From the NCBI RefSeq assembly GCF_000722875.1, contig NZ_JFHR01000001.1:270754-334753 (forward strand): DNA of 64,000 nt, read 5' to 3'. The notes beneath the pieces were generated by a model. That model worked only from the letters and a program-made list of their open reading frames with translations, was not told the DNA's origin and made no database searches. The position numbers were made by a program, and so were the translations under genes. Positions 8,602 to 17,760 of this stretch are shown one piece after another (within the stretch, counting starts at the first letter, position 1; each line of letters begins with the position of its first letter). This stretch comes from Sphingobium chlorophenolicum. Its GTDB lineage: Bacteria > Pseudomonadota > Alphaproteobacteria > Sphingomonadales > Sphingomonadaceae.

Positions 8602-10356
8602 TCAATGCTCCAGCACATAATGGCCGGGAGCATCGGCGATCGCCGCATAGCCCTTGTCCGCTGCGCCCATGGGCGGCGGCGCACCAGGTTCTCCCGAACG
8701 CGCGGCCAGCCATTCTCCCCACGCCGTCCACCATGAGCCTTGCTTTTGCTCGGCGCGGCTTGCCCATTCTTCGGGATCGTAGGAGGTGCCGTCGACCTCG
8801 CGGGTCAACACGCGGTAGCGGCGGCCCTTGTGGCCCGGTTCCGAAACGATGCCGGCATTGTGCCCGCCGCTGGTCAGGACGAAAGTGATCTCGGCCCCGG
8901 TCAGCAGGTGGATCTTGTGGACGGAATGCCACGGCGCGACATGATCGCGCTCGGTTCCGACCACGAACAGCGGTTTGCGGATGGAGGCAAGGTTGATGGT
9001 TCGCCCATCCACCCGGTATTTTCCTTCGGCCAGGTCGTCGTCGAGGAACAGGCGGCGCAGATACTGGCTGTGCATGGCATAGGGCATCCGTGTGCCGTCG
9101 GCGTTCCAGGCCATGAGGTCGTTCATCGGTTCGCGCTCGCCCATCAGGTAGGTGGCGAGCACACGCGACCAGACCAGGTCGTTGGAACGCAAGACCTGGA
9201 AGGCGCCGCCCATCTGGCTGCTGTCCAGATAGCCCCGGCTCCACATCATGTTCTCCAGCAGGTTGAGCTGGCCTTCGTCGATAAACAGGCCCAATTCCCC
9301 CGGCTCGCTGAATTCCGTCTGTGCGGCCAGCAGTGTGACGCTGGCGAGCCTGTCATCTCCGTCGCGCGCCATGGCCGCGGCCGCGATGGAAAGCAGCGTG
9401 CCGCCAAGGCAATAGCCCATGGCATGGATGCCCGTCGCGCCGGTGATCGCCGTCACCGCATCGAGCGCCGCCATCGGTCCGAGGTGCCGGTAGGCGTCCA
9501 TGTCGAGGTCACGGTCGGCACTGCCGGGATTGTGCCACGAAATCATGAACACGGTGAAGCCTTGCGCCGTCAGCCAGCGGACCAGCGAGTTCTCGGGCGA
9601 CAGGTCGAGAATATAGTATTTCATGATCCACGCGGGCACGATCAGGATTGGCTCGGGCCGCACGGTGTCCGTGGTCGGTTCATACTGGATCAGTTCGATC
9701 AGCTTGTTGCGGTAGACGACCTTGCCTTTGGCAGTGGCGACGTTTTCGCCCACGCGAAAGGCTTCGGCGCCGACCGGCGGCAGGCCGCGCGCCATGTGCT
9801 GCATGTCCTCGACCAGGTGCCGGAAGCCGTCGACCAGGCATTGGCCACCTGTTTCCGCGATCTTGTGTTGGAGAACGGGATTGGTGGCGAGAAAGTTGGT
9901 CGGCGCGAGCATGTCCAGCATCTGCCGTGCGGCGAATTCCACCATGTCTTCATGATGTTTCGAGACACCGCCAATGCCTGTCGTCGCGGCGTGCCACCAT
10001 TGCTGGTTGAGCAGGAAGGCCTGAGCGACGAGATTGAAAGGTAATTCTTTCCAGGCGGGATCGGCGAAGCGCCGGTCCTGCGGCAATGGTTCGATGGCCG
10101 GTTCGGCCTCGCTGTCTTCCATGCGGCGCTGCAGATAGTCGAAAAGCCGGGCATGCTTGCGGATGGCCTTGGCGCCAAGCTGCATTTGTTTGCCCGGCGA
10201 CGTGGCGAGATGAATCCCCCAATCGGCCATGGCAAGCAGGAGCGTGGCCGGCGAAAGGCCGAAAGTCGTCTGCGCGATGGCCGCCGATGCCGTGCGGTCG
10301 AGCGTTTCGCTGATTCCGTCCAGCGGATCGTCGGAAGGCGGAGGGGACGTGGCCAT
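8602..10356 (-). CDS. phaC: Polyhydroxyalkanoate synthase (PhaC/PhbC family)
   Basis: A 584-aa alpha/beta-hydrolase-fold polymerase, the usual size of single-subunit class I enzymes. The lipase-like box is GYCLGG with nucleophile Cys316; the likely triad partners are Asp471 (ERDHVAPW) and His499 (SGGHNAGIV). The N-terminal half contains the PhaC-N block (NLVAQAFLLNQQWWHAAT). It polymerises 3-hydroxyacyl-CoA into storage granules in the cytoplasm. MATSPPPSDD was taken as the start; the upstream in-frame extension is basic and lacks family similarity. It is the first gene of the phaC / hydratase-PTA / ackA / pldA operon. Confidence 0.93.
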   Translation of the reverse strand: MATSPPPSDDPLDGISETLDRTASAAIAQTTFGLSPATLLLAMADWGIHLATSPGKQMQLGAKAIRKHARLFDYLQRRMEDSEAEPAIEPLPQDRRFADPAWKELPFNLVAQAFLLNQQWWHAATTGIGGVSKHHEDMVEFAARQMLDMLAPTNFLATNPVLQHKIAETGGQCLVDGFRHLVEDMQHMARGLPPVGAEAFRVGENVATAKGKVVYRNKLIELIQYEPTTDTVRPEPILIVPAWIMKYYILDLSPENSLVRWLTAQGFTVFMISWHNPGSADRDLDMDAYRHLGPMAALDAVTAITGATGIHAMGYCLGGTLLSIAAAAMARDGDDRLASVTLLAAQTEFSEPGELGLFIDEGQLNLLENMMWSRGYLDSSQMGGAFQVLRSNDLVWSRVLATYLMGEREPMNDLMAWNADGTRMPYAMHSQYLRRLFLDDDLAEGKYRVDGRTINLASIRKPLFVVGTERDHVAPWHSVHKIHLLTGAEITFVLTSGGHNAGIVSEPGHKGRRYRVLTREVDGTSYDPEEWASRAEQKQGSWWTAWGEWLAARSGEPGAPPPMGAADKGYAAIADAPGHYVLEH

Positions 10357-10697
10357 GACTATATACTCCGAGTTCCGCTGGAAGGTGCCTCGTCTCTCCG
10401 ACAGGATTCCACAGCAGATGTTTGGGCCGCCCCTCCCGGTTCTTCTTATGCCGAACGGTACTGCATAGGTAAGATAGAATGCAAGCCGCACGGAGCTTGG
10501 TTGCGACCGGACGGCTGTCTGACGGCCAGTCGCAACCGCGGGCGCGGGGATATTCGGCCATGGCCTGCTGGAGAAAAAGGAGCCTCAATCATTGAGCGTA
10601 AAGCCACTAGGTATAGTTCACGATGGCGATGCATTGCCTGGAGATACAGTGTACGGCGGTCGTCATCCCGGGCAATTTTGCGGGAAATTGAAGGAGA
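10357..10697 (+). other. Divergent intergenic region, phaC operon / lptB-like gene
   Basis: This 341-bp stretch separates the minus-strand phaC operon from the plus-strand LptB-like gene and holds no convincing gene. It must contain the promoters for both sides. The clearest element is a perfect dyad, CTCAAT C ATTGAG, at 10584-10596. No canonical FNR/FixK box (TTGAN6TCAA) was found by eye, despite the low-oxygen flavour of the neighbouring genes. Confidence 0.5.
10584..10596. promoter_or_regulatory. Perfect 13-bp inverted repeat CTCAATCATTGAG
   Basis: Two 6-bp arms separated by one base lie about 100 bp upstream of the LptB-like gene and 230 bp upstream of phaC. It could be an operator for a dimeric regulator of either transcript. 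Only symmetry and position support this. Confidence 0.3.
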
Positions 10698-11621
10698 ATG
10701 GATGATCCGCGAGATCGCCATGATGGCAGCGGTTGCGCTGGTGCTGGCCGGCCGGGATGGAGACGCGTACTGACCCGGCTTTTGAGGGACCTTGGCGGAA
10801 ATCTCGGGCATGATGCCCAACTCGTATCGCCGGCCGCGCGTTCGGAGAGCGAGCCGCTTGCGCCCGCGTCAATCGGACCGGTCGCAGTCGAGCGCGCGCC
10901 GACGGTTCTTTCGATCGCCGGGATCGAGAAGTCCTTTGGCAAGCGGAAGGTGCTTGACGATGTCGCGCTCGAAGTGCGGGCAGGCGAAATCGTGGGGCTT
11001 CTGGGGCCAAACGGGGCCGGCAAGACGCTCTGCTTCTATGCGATTGCCGGCCTGATGAGCGTGGATGCCGGCAGGATCGAGATTGGCGGTCAGGATGTCA
11101 CCGCGCTTCCCATGGATCGAAGAGCGAAGCTGGGCCTCGGCTATCTTCCCCAGGAAGGATCGATCTTCCGCGGCATGACGGCTGCGGAGAATATCGCGGC
11201 CGTGCTCGAACTGCATATCGCCGATCGCGATGTAGCTGCCGCGCGGCTCGATGAACTTCTTGCCGAGTTCAATATCGCCCACATTCGCGACGTTCCCGCA
11301 CAGCGGTTGTCCGGCGGGGAACGCAGGCGCTGCGAGATCGCCAGGGCCATGGCGGCAGCGCCCTCGGTTATCCTGCTCGATGAACCGTTCGCGGGCATCG
11401 ATCCCATGTCGATCGCCGACGTCAAGGCGATGGTGCGAAAGCTCAAGCGAGAAGGCGTGGCGATCCTTCTGACCGACCACAATGTGCATGAGATGCTCGA
11501 ACTGGTCGAGCGGGCCTATATCATCGATCAGGGCAGGATGCTGTTCGAGGGCGGCCCAGAAGCGGTACTCGACAACCCCGAAGTCCGGCATCGCTATCTT
11601 GGCGAGGGCTTCAGGATGTGA
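10698..11621 (+). CDS. lptB: LptB-like ABC transporter ATP-binding protein
   Basis: An ABC ATPase whose last 235 residues match LptB, the cytoplasmic motor of lipopolysaccharide export: Walker A GPNGAGKT, the LptB-type GYLPQEGSIFR, signature LSGGERRRCEIARA, Walker B ILLDEPFAGIDP and switch TDHNVHE, ending YLGEGFRM. The first 65 residues are not LptB-like and the true start is uncertain: ATG 10698 sits only one base from the Shine-Dalgarno, and TTG 10782 is an alternative. No lptA, lptC or lptFG genes are adjacent, so this may be a second copy outside the usual locus. Its end overlaps the convergent TetR gene by 11 bp. Confidence 0.85.
   Translation: MDDPRDRHDGSGCAGAGRPGWRRVLTRLLRDLGGNLGHDAQLVSPAARSESEPLAPASIGPVAVERAPTVLSIAGIEKSFGKRKVLDDVALEVRAGEIVGLLGPNGAGKTLCFYAIAGLMSVDAGRIEIGGQDVTALPMDRRAKLGLGYLPQEGSIFRGMTAAENIAAVLELHIADRDVAAARLDELLAEFNIAHIRDVPAQRLSGGERRRCEIARAMAAAPSVILLDEPFAGIDPMSIADVKAMVRKLKREGVAILLTDHNVHEMLELVERAYIIDQGRMLFEGGPEAVLDNPEVRHRYLGEGFRM
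10702..10773 (+). CDS. Short leader-like ORF, entericidin-like N-terminus (23 aa)
   Basis: A 23-codon ORF, MIREIAMMAAVALVLAG then RDGDAY. It begins like small entericidin-type lipoproteins (basic start, short hydrophobic core, LAG), but the expected Cys after LAG is absent and the reading frame ends at once. A strong Shine-Dalgarno, AAGGAG, ends 5 bases before this ATG and fits it better than the ATG four bases upstream used by the overlapping LptB-like frame. It is either a broken entericidin gene or a leader peptide coupled to the next gene. Confidence 0.35.
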   Translation: MIREIAMMAAVALVLAGRDGDAY

Positions 11622-12333
11622 GGCGGTTACCGCGCCCTTCGTTCAGGAACGGAATGGCCTTTGCCATGAGGTCGAGCGCTCGCTCGATATAGGCAGCCTT
11701 TGTCCGGGTGGTGTTGTGCAGATCATGGCGCTGCAGGATGCGCTGGCGCGGCACGGTGACCAGCGCGTCGAAGAGAAAAGCAGCGAGGAACGGAAGATCG
11801 CCTGCTTCCTCGCTGTTCGGTTCGCTCGCCTCGGCAAGGATCGTCTGCATCAGATCGATGCCGAACTGGGTGCCGATCGCGGGCTGTGCCCGCATCATGC
11901 CCGGATTGTGGTTTGCCAGCCAGATGATGAGCGCTTCGATGCCCACGACATCGCCTTGAAGCGACAGGTCGAGCATCCTGCGAGCGATATAGGCGATTTT
12001 TTTGCGGGTGCTTCCTCGAGGGACCGATGCCGCGATCGGATCGAGATAGCGGGCAAGGCCGTGTTCCATGGCGGCGACGAGCAGGGCGAGCTTTGAGCCG
12101 AAGCGGGAATAGAGCGTTCGCTTCGATGTCTGTGCGGCGGCGGCGATAGCTTCCATACTCGTACCCTCGACGCCGCCGGCGATGAATTGGGCAAGCGCCG
12201 TCTCGAGGATATGATGTCCAAGCCGGGCTGCGACCTCCTGTGGCGGCCTTCCTCCCCTGGGATCGCGGGCAGGCAGACGCGAGCCGGTTCCCGATGCGGC
12301 GCCGTCATCTTTCATGAATCGCTCGCGGCCCAT
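11611..12333 (-). CDS. TetR-family regulator, likely repressor of the divergent efflux operon
   Basis: A 240-aa TetR/AcrR regulator. The DNA-binding domain sits around residues 35-80, with GTSMEAIAAAAQTSKRTLYSRF as the helix-turn-helix; the rest is a ligand-binding helical domain ending FDALVTVPRQRILQ. A basic, Pro/Gly-rich tail (PARDPRGGRPPQEV) precedes it. The start may be Met at 12333 or 12315. It is divergent from the outer-membrane factor gene at 12476, the classic arrangement for a local repressor acting on the intervening 142 bp. The inducer is unknown. Confidence 0.82.
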   Translation of the reverse strand: MGRERFMKDDGAASGTGSRLPARDPRGGRPPQEVAARLGHHILETALAQFIAGGVEGTSMEAIAAAAQTSKRTLYSRFGSKLALLVAAMEHGLARYLDPIAASVPRGSTRKKIAYIARRMLDLSLQGDVVGIEALIIWLANHNPGMMRAQPAIGTQFGIDLMQTILAEASEPNSEEAGDLPFLAAFLFDALVTVPRQRILQRHDLHNTTRTKAAYIERALDLMAKAIPFLNEGRGNRLTS

Positions 12334-12475
12334 CGCTGCTTCATTCCAGCTTTCGCGCTTGATCGGCAAGTGATACCGGGCAATATCAAAACCACTAAGT
12401 GTAGATACTAATAGTCCGGAGAGGTGCTTGCCCATAGGCGTACCGCCTGTTTGAACCAGAATGGAACCGGACTAG

Positions 12476-13939
12476 ATGGCTCGCCGCGCTCATATTACTG
12501 GCCGTTTATGCGGGTTCCGGGCCGTCATGGCGGCGATGATCGTGCCATCTTTCCTGTCCGGCTGTTCCTTCGCGCCGCCCAATGTCCGGCCGGCCCAGCC
12601 GGTGCCGCAGGACTATCCCGCGCCAGCCGCGCTGGGCGCGTCCATCGCGCGGATCGGTTGGCATGATTTCTTCCGGGAAGAGCATCTGCGTGCGCTGATC
12701 GCGGCCGCGCTGGAGAACAACCGCGATATCCGTATCGCCGCGGCCCGCGTCGATCAGGCGCGCGCGGCCTGGCGTATCGAGGGCTCGGCGCTCTATCCCG
12801 AACTCAACGCCGTCGGCACCGGCACGCGGGGTCGTTCCATCATCAGCCTGCCGGGCGCAGGCACGCAGAGCTATGACATCAAGCAGGTCACCGCGCAGGT
12901 GAGCGCGAGCTGGGAAATCGATTTCTGGGGCCGTCTGCGCAACCTGAACGACGCCGCGCGCAATCGTTATCTGGCGACGGAAGAGGCGAAGCGCGCCGTT
13001 GCCACCGGCCTGATCGCGCAGGTCGCCAATGGCTATCTGCTGGAGCGCGAATATGAGGAACGCCTCGCGCTTGCCCGGCGGACGATCGTCACGCGCGAGG
13101 ACTCGCTGCGGATCATGCGTCGCCGCTATGAAGTTGGTTCAGGTTCCAAACTGGAAATGACCCAGGCGCAGTTGCTGCTGGCGCAGGCGCAGGATGCGCT
13201 GCAAGCGCTTGAGCAGGACCGCGACGTGAACCGCAACGCGCTGGCGCTGCTGGTCGGGCGGCCCGTGGAGATCGTGCCTGGGCCCCTCGGTCTTGCCGAA
13301 ACCGGACCGGATATCGCCCTTCCGCCGGGCTTGCCCTCCGACCTTCTGGTCAACCGGCCTGATATCGTGGCGGCGGAATATCAATTGCGGGCGGCCAACG
13401 CCGATATCGGCGCGGCGCGGGCGGCGTTCTTTCCCAATATCAGCCTGACGGGTGCCTTCGGCACGGCGAGTTCCGATCTCGACGGGCTGTTCGGCGACGG
13501 GAGCCGCGCGTGGAGCTTCACCCCGACGATCGCCCTGCCGCTGTTCAATGCGGGCCGCCTTTCCGGCAACCTCGATCTGGCGAAAGCGCGGCAGGTCGAA
13601 GCCGTGGCCAGCTATGAAAAGACCGTGCAGGGCGCGTTTCGTGATGTTTCCGACGCGCTGGTCCGGCGCCGGCAACTGGCGTTGCGGATCGACACCGCGC
13701 GCAGCTCGCTGGACGCCTTGCGCGAACGGGCTCGGCTGGCCGGGTTGCGGTTCGACAACGGGCGTTCGGCCTATCTGGAAGTGCTGGACGCGCAACGCGA
13801 CCTTTTCGACACCGAACAGGCGCTGATCCAGTTGCGCCGCGCTCATCTGGCGAGCGGCATAGCCCTCTACGCGGCGCTTGGCGGGGGTCCCGCCGAAGTC
13901 GTCCACGACAGCAACGATCAAGGCGGAGAACACAGGTGA
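12476..13939 (+). CDS. Outer-membrane efflux lipoprotein (NodT/OprM family)
   Basis: A 487-aa TolC-like outer-membrane channel. The signal peptide ends in the lipobox FLSGC, giving a lipidated Cys near residue 30. Two outer-membrane-efflux repeats follow, with typical phrases ASWEIDFWGRLRN, VNRPDIVAAEYQLRAANADIGAARAAFFPNI split across the middle, and LPLFNAGRL in the second repeat. It begins an operon with the adaptor and ABC genes and overlaps the adaptor start by four bases. Translation may start at the first Met or at Met18. Confidence 0.9.
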   Translation: MARRAHITGRLCGFRAVMAAMIVPSFLSGCSFAPPNVRPAQPVPQDYPAPAALGASIARIGWHDFFREEHLRALIAAALENNRDIRIAAARVDQARAAWRIEGSALYPELNAVGTGTRGRSIISLPGAGTQSYDIKQVTAQVSASWEIDFWGRLRNLNDAARNRYLATEEAKRAVATGLIAQVANGYLLEREYEERLALARRTIVTREDSLRIMRRRYEVGSGSKLEMTQAQLLLAQAQDALQALEQDRDVNRNALALLVGRPVEIVPGPLGLAETGPDIALPPGLPSDLLVNRPDIVAAEYQLRAANADIGAARAAFFPNISLTGAFGTASSDLDGLFGDGSRAWSFTPTIALPLFNAGRLSGNLDLAKARQVEAVASYEKTVQGAFRDVSDALVRRRQLALRIDTARSSLDALRERARLAGLRFDNGRSAYLEVLDAQRDLFDTEQALIQLRRAHLASGIALYAALGGGPAEVVHDSNDQGGEHR

Positions 13940-15012
13940 TGACGGCGTCCCGGAAGACATGGCTCATCAGGGGCGGCATCGCGGCGGCGCTCGTCGTTGT
14001 AGCTCTGCTCCTTTGGCAGGTGCTCAAGCCCGGCGATTTGCCCGAAGGCATCGTCGGCGGTAACGGCCGGATCGAAGCGGTTGAAATCGACGTTTCCGCC
14101 AAATCGCCCGGCCGCATCCGCGAAATCCTGGTCGACGAAGGCGCGTTCGTGCAGGCGGGGCAAGTCGTCGCCCATATGGATACGGACGTGCTGAGTGCCC
14201 AGAGGGCCGAAGCCGAAGCGCAACTGGCGCAGGCGCTGAACGGCATCCAGATCGCGACCAGCCAGGTCGCGCAGCAGCAGAGCAACCGGGCGGCGGCTCT
14301 CGCCGGCGTCCGCCAGCGTGAGGCGGAGCTGAACGCGGCGCGCAAGCGGCTGGCGCGATCGGAAACGCTGGCGCGAGAAGGTGCGACCGCCGTGCAGGAA
14401 CGGGATGACGATCAGGCCCGCGTCGAAGGCGCGGCGGCGGCAGTGGAGGCCGCTCGCGCCCAACTCGCGGCCGTCGACGCGGCGATCACGACGGCGCGCA
14501 ACCAGGTGATCGGCGCGCGTTCGCAGGTCGATGCCGTGCGCGCCACCATCCAGCGGATCGAGGCCGATATCCGCGACAGCGACCTCAAGGCGCCGACGGC
14601 CGGCCGCGTGCAATATCGCGTCGCCCAGCCGGGCGAAGTCGTGGGTGGCGGCGGGCGCGTGCTCAACCTGGTCAATCTGGGCGACGTCTACATGACCTTC
14701 TTCCTGCCGGAAACGGTCGCGGGCAAGGTGGCGCTGGGCAGCGATGTACGCATCGTGCTCGATGCGCTTCCGGATCGTGCGATCCCTGCGAAAGTCAGCT
14801 TCGTTGCCGATGTGGCCCAGTTCACGCCCAAGACGGTGGAGACGCAAAGCGAGCGCCAGAAACTGATGTTCCGCGTGAAGGCGCAGATCGATCGCAAGTT
14901 GCTCGATCGCTATATCACCCAGGTCAAGACCGGCCTTCCGGGCATGGCCTATGTGCGGATCGATCCGAAATCCGAATGGCCCGCGAAACTGACCGTCAAC
15001 GTGCCGCAATGA
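13936..15012 (+). CDS. HlyD-family efflux adaptor (membrane fusion protein)
   Basis: A 358-aa periplasmic adaptor: one N-terminal membrane anchor ([18 protein letters not shown]), a lipoyl/barrel-sandwich half ([20 protein letters not shown]), a long alpha-helical hairpin rich in Ala, Gln and Arg (about residues 90-205), the second half-motif ([15 protein letters not shown]), and a beta-barrel. It is the YbhG/YhiI type that pairs with double-ATPase ABC exporters. ATGs at 13936 and 13939 both overlap the previous stop. Confidence 0.9.
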   Translation: MMTASRKTWLIRGGIAAALVVVALLLWQVLKPGDLPEGIVGGNGRIEAVEIDVSAKSPGRIREILVDEGAFVQAGQVVAHMDTDVLSAQRAEAEAQLAQALNGIQIATSQVAQQQSNRAAALAGVRQREAELNAARKRLARSETLAREGATAVQERDDDQARVEGAAAAVEAARAQLAAVDAAITTARNQVIGARSQVDAVRATIQRIEADIRDSDLKAPTAGRVQYRVAQPGEVVGGGGRVLNLVNLGDVYMTFFLPETVAGKVALGSDVRIVLDALPDRAIPAKVSFVADVAQFTPKTVETQSERQKLMFRVKAQIDRKLLDRYITQVKTGLPGMAYVRIDPKSEWPAKLTVNVPQ

Positions 15013-17759
15013 CGGAAGCTGTCGCCCGCGTTTCGGGCGTGAGCCTGCATTACGGCAAGGTGCTGGCGCTCGATGATGTGAATCTTGAAATCCCCGCCGG
15101 GCGCATGGTGGCGATGATCGGCCCGGACGGCGTCGGCAAGTCCAGCCTGTTTTCCCTGATCGCGGGCGCGCGAGCCATCCAGGAGGGCCGGGTCGAGGTG
15201 CTGGGCGGCGACATGGCCGAGGCCCGCCACCGCAACGCCGTGTGTCCGCGCATCGCCTATATGCCGCAGGGGCTGGGCAAGAACCTCTATCCTACGCTCT
15301 CCATCGACGAAAATCTCGAATTCTTCGGGCGGTTGTTCGGGCAGGACGCGGCCGAACGCGAGCGCCGCATTGCCGACCTCACCGAAAGCACGGGCCTCGC
15401 GCCGTTCCGCAAGCGCCCGGCGGGCAAGCTTTCGGGCGGCATGAAGCAGAAGCTCGGCTTGTGCTGCGCGCTCATCCACGATCCCGATTTCCTGCTGCTG
15501 GATGAGCCGACAACCGGCGTCGATCCCATGTCGCGCGCGCAATTCTGGGATCTGATCGACCGCATCCGCGCGAACCGCCCGCACATGAGCGTGCTGGTCG
15601 CCACGGCCTATATGGAAGAGGCCGAACGCTTCGACTGGCTGATCGCGATGGACGCGGGAAAGGTGCTGGCCACCGGCACCGCAGCCGACTTCTATGCACG
15701 CACCGGCGAACAGTCGCTGGAACAGGCGTTTATCTCGATGCTTCCCGAGGAGCGCCGCCGCGGGCACAAGCCGGTGGAAATTCCGCCGCGCAGCGACGGC
15801 GGCGAGGCCGAGATCGCCATCGAGGCGCAGGGGCTCACCATGCGTTTCGGCGATTTCACGGCAGTCGATCATGTCGATTTTCGCATCGAGCGCGGCGAGA
15901 TCTTTGGATTCCTCGGCTCCAACGGCTGCGGCAAGTCAACCACCATGAAGATGCTGACCGGCCTGCTGAAAGCCAGCGAAGGCCAGGCCTGGCTGTTCGG
16001 CCGCGAGGTCGAGAATGACGACATGGCGACGCGCCGGCGCGTCGGCTATATGAGCCAGGCCTTCTCGCTCTACTCGGAACTGACGGTCCGGCAGAACCTC
16101 GAGCTGCATGCCCAGCTCTTCCATGTTCCCGCCGAAGACGTGCCGGCCCGCGTGAGGGAAATGGCGCAGCGGTTCGGCCTGGATGGCATCATGGATGCGT
16201 TGCCCGGCGCCTTGCCGCTGGGCCAGCGCCAGCGGCTCAGCCTAGCCGTCGCCATGATCCACAAGCCGGAAATGCTGATCCTCGATGAACCGACGTCCGG
16301 CGTCGATCCGATCGCGCGGGACCAGTTCTGGCAGATGATGATCGACCTGTCCCGGCGCGACAAGGTGACGATCTTCATTTCCACGCACTTCATGAACGAA
16401 GCGGAGCGGTGCGACCGCATATCGCTGATGCATGCGGGCAAGGTGCTGGTCAGCGACACTCCCGCCGCCATTGTCGAGAACCGCGGCGCGGCGGACCTGG
16501 AAGAAGCGTTCATCGCCTATCTTCAGGATGCGAGCGGCGAGACGCCGACAGAAAAGAGGGACGATCCGGTTCCTGCGGGCGCGCCTGCCGCGGCCGATCA
16601 GGACATTTCGGCTGCACCGGCCCGCTCCCCATGGTTCATGCGGCGCCGGATGATGAGCTATGCCCGGCGCGAAGGGCTGGAATTGCGCCGTGATCCCATC
16701 CGCGCCACTCTGGCTCTGCTCGGCAGCGTCATCCTGATGTTCATCATGGGCTATGGCATCAGCATGGACGTGGAGGACTTGCCGTTCGCCGTGCTGGACC
16801 GCGACGGCACGACCACCAGCGAGAACTACGTCCTCAACCTGGCCGGATCGCGCTATTTCATCGAACGGCCGCCGATCACCGACTATAGCCAGTTGGACCG
16901 GCGGATGCGCTCGGGCGAACTGAGCGTGGCCCTGGAGATTCCGCCCAATTTCGCGCGCGACCTGCGCCGGGGCGTGCCGGTGCAGATCGGTGTATGGGTC
17001 GATGGCGCCATGCCGCAGCGGGCTGAGACCGTGCAAGGCTATGTCCAGGCCCTGCATGCCCACTGGCTCAGTGAAATGGCCGTGCAGGAAACAGGTGCGC
17101 GGCCATCGATGGGTCTCGTCAATATCGAGCTGCGCTATCGTTACAATCCGGACGTGAAAAGCCTTGTGGCCATCGCGCCGGCCGTGATTCCGATGATGCT
17201 GCTCTTGTTCCCGGCGATGCTGACGGCTTTGAGCGTGGTGCGGGAAAAGGAGCTGGGATCCATCGTCAATTTCTACGTGACGCCGATCAGCAAGGTGGAA
17301 TTCCTGCTGGGCAAGCAGCTTCCCTATGTCGCGCTCGCCATGCTGAACTATGTCCTGCTGGTGTTCCTCGCCGTCACGATGTTCGGCGTGCCGTTGACGG
17401 GCAGTTTCCTCGCGATGACGCTGGGCGCTCTCTTCTATACGCTGTCGGCGACGGCCATCGGCCTGCTGTTCTCCATCTTCATGCGCAGCCAGATTGCCGC
17501 GATGTTCGCCACCGCCATCGGCACGATCCTGCCCGCCGTGCAGTTTTCCGGCCTGATCAACCCGGTGTCCTCGCTCGAGGGGGCGGGCGCGGTGATCGGA
17601 TCGATATATCCCGCGACCTGGTTCGTCACCATCTGCCGCGGCGTCTTTTCCAAGGGGCTGGGGTTCGCCGACCTCTGGCCCGACCTTCTCGTGCTGTTCG
17701 CGACGTTTCCCGTCATCCTGGCGCTGTGTGTCGCGTTGCTGCGCAAGCAGGAGAGCTGA
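15009..17759 (+). CDS. ABC exporter, two ATPase domains fused to an ABC-2 permease
   Basis: A 916-aa protein. ATPase 1 is at about residues 5-245 (Walker [10 protein letters not shown], signature [11 protein letters not shown], Walker [13 protein letters not shown]). ATPase 2 is at about 270-505 (Walker [10 protein letters not shown], Walker [12 protein letters not shown]) but its signature reads [12 protein letters not shown] instead of LSGGQ. Residues about 545-916 are an ABC-2 permease with an N-terminal membrane helix, a large periplasmic loop and five C-terminal helices. This is the RbbA/YhiH architecture. The start overlaps the adaptor stop (ATGA); an earlier in-frame ATG lies inside the adaptor gene and was rejected. 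Substrate unknown. Confidence 0.92.
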   Translation: MTEAVARVSGVSLHYGKVLALDDVNLEIPAGRMVAMIGPDGVGKSSLFSLIAGARAIQEGRVEVLGGDMAEARHRNAVCPRIAYMPQGLGKNLYPTLSIDENLEFFGRLFGQDAAERERRIADLTESTGLAPFRKRPAGKLSGGMKQKLGLCCALIHDPDFLLLDEPTTGVDPMSRAQFWDLIDRIRANRPHMSVLVATAYMEEAERFDWLIAMDAGKVLATGTAADFYARTGEQSLEQAFISMLPEERRRGHKPVEIPPRSDGGEAEIAIEAQGLTMRFGDFTAVDHVDFRIERGEIFGFLGSNGCGKSTTMKMLTGLLKASEGQAWLFGREVENDDMATRRRVGYMSQAFSLYSELTVRQNLELHAQLFHVPAEDVPARVREMAQRFGLDGIMDALPGALPLGQRQRLSLAVAMIHKPEMLILDEPTSGVDPIARDQFWQMMIDLSRRDKVTIFISTHFMNEAERCDRISLMHAGKVLVSDTPAAIVENRGAADLEEAFIAYLQDASGETPTEKRDDPVPAGAPAAADQDISAAPARSPWFMRRRMMSYARREGLELRRDPIRATLALLGSVILMFIMGYGISMDVEDLPFAVLDRDGTTTSENYVLNLAGSRYFIERPPITDYSQLDRRMRSGELSVALEIPPNFARDLRRGVPVQIGVWVDGAMPQRAETVQGYVQALHAHWLSEMAVQETGARPSMGLVNIELRYRYNPDVKSLVAIAPAVIPMMLLLFPAMLTALSVVREKELGSIVNFYVTPISKVEFLLGKQLPYVALAMLNYVLLVFLAVTMFGVPLTGSFLAMTLGALFYTLSATAIGLLFSIFMRSQIAAMFATAIGTILPAVQFSGLINPVSSLEGAGAVIGSIYPATWFVTICRGVFSKGLGFADLWPDLLVLFATFPVILALCVALLRKQES

Positions 17760-17760
17760 T

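Noticed and set aside
10357..10697. Possible FNR/FixK anaerobox upstream of phaC
   Set aside because: I looked for TTGAN6TCAA and found only CTCAATCATTGAG, whose half-sites face the wrong way for FNR.
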